Shown here in pieces: positions 12,501 to 21,490 of a stretch of 64,000 nucleotides of DNA. The notes beneath the pieces are model-generated. The model made no database searches. It saw only the letters and a list, made by a program, of their open reading frames with translations, and had not been told where the DNA came from. Origin of the DNA: Acanthopleura granulata (Eukaryota > Mollusca > Polyplacophora > Chitonida > Chitonidae); contig JABBOT010000022.1 in the NCBI GenBank assembly GCA_016165875.1, forward strand, positions 5,929,217-5,993,216, read 5' to 3'. The position numbers were made by a program, and so were the translations under genes. The stretch's first letter is position 1; each line of letters starts with the position of its first letter.

Positions 12501-13999
12501 ATCGACGGTTGCTAGGTTAGTGGTGAGTGCATAGAAGAAACCGGATTGCATGCAGTAATCTGCTCACCCAAAATGAAAGATAAAAAAGTCTTAGAAAATA
12601 AGTAATTTTTGTTCTTCGACTCCAGAGAATGAAAGATCTAAGAAAAGTGAAACAAATGTGTTTAGACTTACATACACTCAATATATGTGTACTTATGTGT
12701 AAATGCTCTGTTACAAAATATAAACAAACGACATCGTAAATTTAAACATCAAGAAGGACAAGTCATTACGGTTATGATCGGATATTCCGAAAGGGTTAAA
12801 GGATGGTCGTGTTCAACGTAGTGTTGCATTGTGAAGAAAGGCCTATATGTTAAAAGAAACCCTGTAAATCCTTGTTACGCACGAACACGTCACACTCCTG
12901 GAATGCACTCTTTGAATGCAAATGTTAAAATATCAATACTTTCTAAGGGTTAGAATTATATCACATGTAACAGATGATCCAGAATGCGAAGCGCAACACT
13001 TCAAAATATAATGCCACGTGATGAAGTTTGCAACACAGTTTTAACATTCATATGTATAATGCTTGATAAAGTTTAAGTAACAGAACTGTTAAAAGTGTTG
13101 ATTCGATATATAGTGTTTGGTTACGTTTTGATGTGTTCGATTTTTACATTTCAGAAACTGTTTACTTAACATTGTACATCCTTTACTTATACACCACTAC
13201 TGGCACAATGAATTGGGTTTACTATCATTAATGCCTTTAGAGTACAGTTGAATATCTTGGGCTGCAACCGTCTAAAATGACAATTTTATTGGTGTGTATA
13301 TATTTCTGATGCAGATTTAATTTATTGAGAATGTGCAAAATATAATGGACCAGCTGAAAACTGTGATCCGGTTACACAAATGTTCCCGCCACATGTAACT
13401 CAAACGGCTGCTTGCACAACTTTGCATTATGTAAGACGTCAAGCTTTGTCATACACGTGCCTTCGATATTCACTCATAGTAAATGAAATGTACCGTGCCA
13501 TGAACAAACGCAAAAGGTGTCCAACCAGGGAGTAACGCCATGACATTTATATTGTTTGTACATACATAAACAACTTGTGAAATATGACTGTTTGGCAGTC
13601 TGCAAAATCTTCTTCAGGATTGATTCCCCGTAAACATGTAACCAGACAAACTCTGAATATAAAATATATATATATATTTCGATAATCTTAAATCTGCATA
13701 CGACAAAACCGACATATCTATGAAGAAAAGTTGCTGCAGCAAAACAAAAAAATAATAATAAAAGTATCTAGGCAACGTGCACTTTGTTTGAGACATTCTT
13801 TTTCAAGTAGAGTCTATATGCAAATCTTTTCAAACGACCAATGAACTTAATCCATTCGAGTCTGCAGAACTGACGGAATTATTGCGACCTTTTGCACTTT
13901 TCATACATAAATGTATCTCTATAATTAAGGTGATGGAATCACACTATCTCTAGCTCTGAATGAATATGAACAGGTCTTAACGGAACACTAATTTCGCCT
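9501..13999. other. Intergenic stretch without a gene I can support
   Basis: Contains a poly-T run near 11.27 kb and AT-rich sequence with a few retroposon-like 3' ends (AATAAATG and AAATAAAGAAA near 11.53 and 12.07 kb). A 107-codon minus-strand frame at 9712-10035 has no recognisable motif or splice context. I see no firm gene. Confidence 0.5.
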
Positions 14000-14025
14000 A
14001 GGAGCACGGTGAACAGAGAGACGGT

Positions 14026-14348
14026 CTAGAAGGTCGTGAACACCGTAAACCATGTCATCAGCGCTAGTGGTATTGTGGTTAGGACAGACAGAAGGGATGA
14101 CGCGGATCCACTCGTGCGACAAGTTGGCTTTGGGGCCTCAGTGACGGGGTTGGGGTTCACAAATCCATTCTCACGGAACAAGTTTTTGAGATAGGTAGCT
14201 GATTTTTTGGGAGTTCTGGGGCGTGCTGGGTCGGTGAAGTTGACGAAATGGACACCAAACCGTTCTTCATAGCCTAGTTCCCATTCGAAGTTATCAAGAA
14301 GAGACCAAGCGGTGTATCCGATCACATTCACCTTGTCCAGATTTATTG
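14026..14348 (-). CDS. Exon 8 of GH1 gene A
   Basis: Follows a pyrimidine-rich acceptor (TTTTCAG). Encodes the end of the barrel: [20 protein letters not shown], then [15 protein letters not shown], a Pro/Thr linker ([16 protein letters not shown]) and a hydrophobic tail ending WFTVFTTF before TAG. The tail lacks basic residues after the hydrophobic run, which fits a GPI signal better than a type I anchor. Confidence 0.92.
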
Positions 14349-17300
14349 CTGAAAATTGAAAAAAAATGTAGCTACAATTATAGTCCTTATTATTATTATT
14401 ATGTAATTTATAAGTTTCAAAAACATTCACATGCATAATTACAACAGGCTTAGTGAATGGAGAGTAAAGTTATGAAAATTTGTTTTCGTCACATTTCTGC
14501 AATTGGCACCGATTACACCATGGGAGTCCTTTGACTTGATCCTGGAATATACTGAGGTTTGTGGCAACAAAAAGGTCAGACGGTGATCGATTTGCTGGAA
14601 CACTACACCTGTTAAATTGGACGTGCCCAATTTTAAATCGTATGGATTTCAAGTAAGCTTTTAAACATTTAAACATTATACAACAAGCTGATTTTGTGGA
14701 ATGGGTTCCATGGCCTAATACACGGTGTAAGACCATTGGTTGTTATGCTGCACCACTGGCACAGTAGCCAGATGAAAATGGGTCAATACATCATTCTACT
14801 TTCTATGTAACATGAAAAGTGGGGTGTATTCTATCTATAAGTCTGTGGCCGTTTGACGAATCAGCATACGGAACTTCCTCGACAGTTTTCATGTAGTGAA
14901 GACATATGTCATCGAGGTGAATACCATTAATGTGACAATTTTTTTAAACTGGGCCCCATGAAGTCACAGACCACAGATTCAATAGCCATGGGCATGGGGC
15001 ATGGTGGGGTGCGGTGGGGTGCGGTGGAGTGGGTGTGGTATGGTAAAATTCTTCATTACGGGTGAAGACAACCAACCTTTCAGCATTTCATTAATGTACT
15101 GTTTGTAGTAGGAAATCCGGTGATCATCCGTTAAACTTCCATTTCTGTCAGAGACGCCATTTTCCGTCACCATGATGGGCACGTTGCCATAGTGATCTTT
15201 AATCCAGACGAGAAGACGGCGGAATGCCCAGGGCACGACCTTGAGCCACTCGGAGCCGGATCTGTTGACGTCAAAGAACGTAATTCAATAAAACAGATTT
15301 AGCGCTCCAGAATAACGGGTGATTGAGATTTTCAGAGATTACTTGCCATTAAAAGATTAGGGTAATATAATTACCGATCTGGTTCTGTACTGAATCCCCC
15401 CAAAATTGGTAAATCTACTCTCTCGAAGGTTCTCCCATGGATTTCATACAGGACACGGTCTAAAACTGGACAGCTTCCGTCAAAACGACGCACGTATAAA
15501 ATCATATAAACTAGCTTTTCCCCCAAAATTTCAAATATTTTTTCCAACAGAATTTCGGTGATTTTCCAAAACAAAGGACAAACATGGAAACAAAAAATCC
15601 CTGGTGCTCTATGCTTGCTTCATGTACCATCTGACAACGCTTGATTTCTGAGGAAAGCGGTGGCGAATAATCTATTATTGCATCTTCGTCTCCCTGGTTA
15701 ACCAGCCTGTTATGTTTAATTATTTGATTGGTGTTTTACGCCGTTCTCAAGAATATTTCACTTATATGGCGGCATTATGGTGTGAGAAAACCGGGCAGAG
15801 CCCGGGGTAATCAATCTCTTACGGTATGAATTTGTAACACCAAAAGGAGTCAGAAACATTAAGCGTCATATATTTTTCCAAAAGGGTGTAAGCATATTTA
15901 AATGCATGACGCCATACTGCTCGTTTTTGTTTTTTTGTTTTTTCTTTGTATACAGCTGTCGTCAGCAGTGAAAAATATCGCATTAAAAACTTTACTACAC
16001 ACGAGGGATATTTTCATATCTGATCAAATTATTTATCCTATATTCCATCGGATTATTACTTCCTTTATATATTAATCACTCATACCTTTTGGCTGGTTCT
16101 CAGTGTAATTCTAAGTCATTTTTTTCTCACCCCAGCCATTCCGGATCGTGGTCCTGCTTCACATTCTGGTCCCCATCCCAGCTCGGATTGGCAGTGCCCG
16201 AGTCTTCGTATCTCACCCTCTGGGTAGTGTAGTGGTTCAGTCCAAAATAATCGTATGTTCCTTCAGATGGTACATACACATTGGTGCATTAAAACATTTT
16301 GTTTCCTTTTCATCAATCAGAAGATTAATGGTGATATGCAGCCATACATTCACACCCCCTTTCATTCGTGCTTTCCATCCACGTTAATTTTGTATTATGT
16401 TCTTCTATTCTAAAGTATTCAACTATATTATTAAGTAAATTATCTATATGTATTGGTTTTTTTATTCTTTTGTGTAAAAAATCCACTTTTTTGCTAGTGG
16501 GAGTAGGGTGTTTATGATCGTTTTTTCGTTTTATAGGCATGATCTCTTAATCTTGCATCCCTAGTACTTTCGAAAGATGAGAAAGCATATTTTACATTAA
16601 TATCATTAAGCTGCAAGATTTGCTGCAGTTTACTTGGTATTTGTGTATCACAGTCACTTCAAAATGCCATAAAAAAGCCGTGTACCGCCTTCCTGCTTCA
16701 ATAGAAAGCTGTAGTACACAGGGTAGCCGGGGCAAAGCCCTCTATATTTACTTTTATATCATTTAGCCATTCCTTTGGTATATTTTTAACTAATTTATTG
16801 TAATCTAAAAGAGTACCCGTTATTCCATATTTGTCTCTAAGGTCACTAAAACTAGCAATATCACCATTAATATTTATAATGTCCCTAATATATATTATCT
16901 AATTATTACACCAATTTTGAATGTAGTAGGATGGGTTTTCAAAATTTGATTTGTATCATAAGTGTTCATCTAATGTGTTTCTCGGTGTTTTTCTTTTGAT
17001 TTTTCCATAAAAAATTTTCCAAGCTTCAAGCCTTTCAATCGAAAAAGGGTTTTTCATTGCCTCTGAAAAAATTTTAACGTACCTACCGCCAAAGCTCTTC
17101 AATTTATCGCAATATACAGGTGAAATTGAAATTGTTTTCCTATTATTTTCTTTAAAAATCAGCCGTTTTACATTAAAACCTTTTATGTATTAGCTTTTTG
17201 GCTATAAGCTGTATTTATCAGTGAGCACCATCGTCCTTCGCCTGAGGCAAAGAAAACTATGACGTCATCATCTGGCAGTCTCTGGTGTGGACCTTAGCCC

Positions 17301-20300
17301 CATGCACTGGACAGGCCATATCACGTGACTTGTAGAAAGCGAGTATTTGATTTCATTATGTGAGAGTAGAATTGGTTGGGTTGAGCAAACTTCCATGCCT
17401 CAATAAAATGCTATTTAGAGTAATGTTCACATATAAGTGAACGAATTAATGTTTGAAGAGCTACTTTGGTGTCAAAGCATCTGTGTCTTAAAAGCAAGGC
17501 GAATTGATATATACTGGGATAATCTGAATTGCTTTCCTAAACTGTGAAAATAATGCAGCGTATTAAAACCGATATTGTACGTTTTTTCGTCAGACTATAC
17601 GGAAACAAAATATTTCTGTCCCTTCCACTTTGCCTGGTGTGACGTCAGCCACGAGCACACGACGTCATCAATCGCTAAAGTGTATCCACAAATAACGCTG
17701 CCCTTTCAAACGCTCTTGACGTCATTTCAGCATAAATGCCTCACTCTACGTCACATCTGCCTGATTCCACGTCATACAAGGAACATTATCACGTCACATT
17801 AGGAAAATTTTACGGACACAGCCGAAGATTTTGCTTTTTAAGGAATCCTCATTTATGTGGGTTAAATAGTGTTATTCATCAAAATCCTTTTGAAACATGG
17901 TGTTTGGATTTCTTTCATATCATTGCAATATTTCTACGCAATTTGTATTCTGGCCAGAGTGACACTATAAACATATGTCACTTTGCAATCTTTTCAATGT
18001 TTGTCTTTTTGAAACGGATAATAGTACTCTGATAATGGCCTGGCCAAGATATGCTTTGTTATACATACAACACGCATGCGTACCTTTAATTTGCCGCTTT
18101 TCCTCCTCGGTAAACTCCGGAAGTCTGGACTGACCCGTACTTTTCTTGGCTACGTAATACTTCATGATATCCGGGTAGTCTCCGTTGACGAATATGGGAT
18201 GGGCGTACCAGCCGAGCATGAATTGGAGCTGTCGTTCTGAGGCCTCCAAGTCGTTAGGATCTTCAGGGTCGTACGGTTGTTTGTAGTCGCAGTTGAGGGT
18301 AATGGATACTTTTCCTAGGGCAACAGAAAATTCAATATGTAGGCTATCTAAGGCTCTCTTTTCAACAAAAGTCAGGAATCAGATGTAGCACCATTATTTT
18401 GTTCCTTTGTTTGCTTGGTGTTTGGCGTCGCTGTCCCATGGCGGCCGCGTCAGCATGTGTAGTCGAAGAGCGGTCCGAATGGTGCTCTATACCTCATGGA
18501 ACAACATGGCGATCATACCATGGCGCCTCATTCAGTCCTGGCATGACTTCCACTAGCTCTCTCTCACTCATGAAGTCCATGCAGTGGGCTTTCACTAAAT
18601 GTATGTGCACCGGACCACAAAATTATTTCTGTTAGACTGGACTCATCGCCGCGAGCGCACGTAATCTATATTTCGTATTCGAACAATATTTTCTTTGTCG
18701 GAATTTAACGCACCAGTTGATGTAAACATAAAACGGTTTGATCTACGCGTGTATTACAAAAGACAGTCTTTTTCTATAAATATCCGCATACAACTGATTA
18801 TTTCTGATTTAACAACAGTCTGCACGGCTACACTACGGTTAACGACGTAGTCAAGATTATGAGAGGTATATCAAGGCGGGTAGAGGAAACTGGAATATCC
18901 GGAGTAAACCGCCGTACTGCGTTAGGGACCTCACAAGCCTCCGGAGTAGAAGCCTCACTCTTGCGGCTAAACCGGGCGCTGTGAGGGGAACACATAACGT
19001 TTCAGCCGACGGGGCCAAATAGGGTGGGATGTCATTTCAAGTGTAAGTGTGAAGACACTTCTCGCCATGATGCTGCTTTACCCTGCAGCATACCAACTCA
19101 AATTGATGGGTGGAGAAAACTAGTGTCCAGAATGAACCTCGCCGTTCTTAGTGGAACCGTACAGTGGTATTGTACAGATGCCGGGAGGCGGCATGGGCTT
19201 TGATAATAGTGTGTGTTGTTTGGTACTATCTATTCTGAGCGGCACGGTATGTCGTGGCGGCGGCATGGGCTTTGATAATGGTGTGTGTTGTTTGGTACTA
19301 TCTATTCTGAGCGGCACGGTATGTCGTGGCGGCGGCATGGGCTTTGATAATAGTGTGTGTTGTTTGGTACTATCTATTCTGAGCGGCACGGTATGTCGTG
19401 GCGGCGGCATGGGCTTTGATAATGGTGTGTGTTGTTTTGTACTCACCATTCTGAGCGGCACGGTATGTCCTGCAGTACAGTATACCAGGCGGAGGCGTGG
19501 GCTTTAGGGATAGTGTGTGTTGTTTTGTACGCACCATTCTGAGCGGCCCGGTATGTCGAATTGCACAGATGCCAGATGGCGGCATGGGCTTTGATAATAG
19601 TGTGTGTTGTTTTGTACGTATCATTCTGAGTGGCCCGGTATGTCCTGCTGTACAGATGCCAGGCGGCGGTGTGGGCTTTGGTGATAGTGTGTGTTATTTT
19701 GTACTCACCGTTCTGGGCGGCATGGTGTGTTGTATTGTACAGATACCAGAAGGCGTCGTAAGCTTTGATAATGGTATGCGTTGTTTGTACTCACCATTCT
19801 GAGAGGCACGGTATGTTGTATTGTACAAATGCCAGGCGGCTGCGTGGGCTTTGATGATAGTGTGTGTTGTTTTGTAAGGCCCGTCCGCTGGCTCTTTCAC
19901 CCCCGGAGCTTTGCTGCCTATCCCGTACCCCAAAAAGGTCACCACCCAGGGTTCGTTAAAAGTGAGCCACCATTTGACCTACACGACACGAAATAAAATG
20001 CAAAAGGTTGATGTTGGAAAGTATAGGATTTGTAGCAAAAGCTTATTTATTTTCTTCATTATGTTGTTTGATTGGCTGACTGACTGGTTGATTGTTTGTT
20101 CGATTAGTTGAGGAATTGATTTCCAAAAATTTTATTTTTGTGGATTAGATGATTTGACATGCTTGGTGGTGATCATCGCGCATTTTGAGCACAATACTGA
20201 AAAAATCCTGGGCGCACCGACTGATCAGCTAAATGACTGACTGACTGATTGACGTATTCGTTTTTGTGTTTCCTGTTTCTCTAAAATGGCGGATCCCATA

Positions 20301-21459
20301 GCCTCGTAAGAATTCCAGATTAAAAGGCGATTTACCAAGGTACGGAGCACGTGATAAAAAATGCCTATGCTTATTTAGGTTTGTGTTGACTCCCGTTTGA
20401 AGTAACTTTGGTTACATTTTTTTGTTGTCCTTTCTCTACATCATTTCGTCGTTTTTGTGGACGTCCATAAAATTTTCGAAATACATTCTACATTCACTTA
20501 ATTACGGCAAACACACTGAAATATAAGGTTTACTGGTTCACCTTTGGACCGAATTCCGCAAAAGACACGTTCGCAAAATCGGTAAAGTATTTCACCAATG
20601 CTTCACTTTTCCACCCGCCAAACTCCGTCTGCAGGATATCGGGCAGATCCCAATGGTACAGGGTGACCATGGGCTCTATGTTAGCGTCCTTCAAGGCGTC
20701 AATTACCCGGTGGTAGTAATCCACGCCCGCTCTATTCACAACGCCTGTCCGGGGATCGGGAATTATCCGGGACCACGACAACGACAGCCGATAATGGTTG
20801 ACCTGAATACACAGATATGCAGAGACAACGACAGTCGGAAATGGTTGACCTGAATACACAGACATACAGACACAGCGACAGTCCGTATTGGTTTGCATGA
20901 ATACACTGACATACTGAGACAACGACAGTCGCTTATGGTTGACCTGAACACACAGACTGTATTTCCAAGCTGTAAGCATGTAGTGCGATCTTATGAGGGC
21001 GACAGTGTCATGTTAACATATGCCAGACATACGTAACCCACGAGAAAGTTTATAACAATCGTTTCATATCACTAAGAACTAGACTCACCCCCATGTTTTT
21101 CAGCAGCTCTACGTCCTCCTGGTATTTATGATAGCTGTCACAGGCCACAGTGCCGTCCGTGCCGTCAGCAATGGCACCGGGTATCCGACAGAACGTGTCC
21201 CAGATGTTTTCACCTTTACCTGTATAACAGAGGGAGCACGAACCTCTATAAAGTAATGGCTGCCCTGGACGTCGCTGGATTTCATATTTTGCTGTGTTTA
21301 CTTCATAAAAACGCCTGATCCAGCTGGCATTATTCAATTCAATCACTTCCGTTTTCAAAATGATACCGAAGAAACGTTAACCATTAATATTTTCGAGCAC
21401 ACCGAAAACGGCATAATGACAGGACCATAGTTTCGGGAACAATAATTTTATTTATTTTT

Positions 21460-21490
<31 letters not shown>

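Noticed and set aside
14439..14736. Overlapping minus-strand frames just upstream of gene A exon 8
   Set aside because: They lie in intron 7. The paralogue's exon 8 starts at the equivalent of 14348, and no conserved GH1 sequence is found there.
19151..19507. 118-codon Cys/Gly-rich plus-strand frame
   Set aside because: Antisense shadow of the exon-4-derived repeat array; repetition explains its length.
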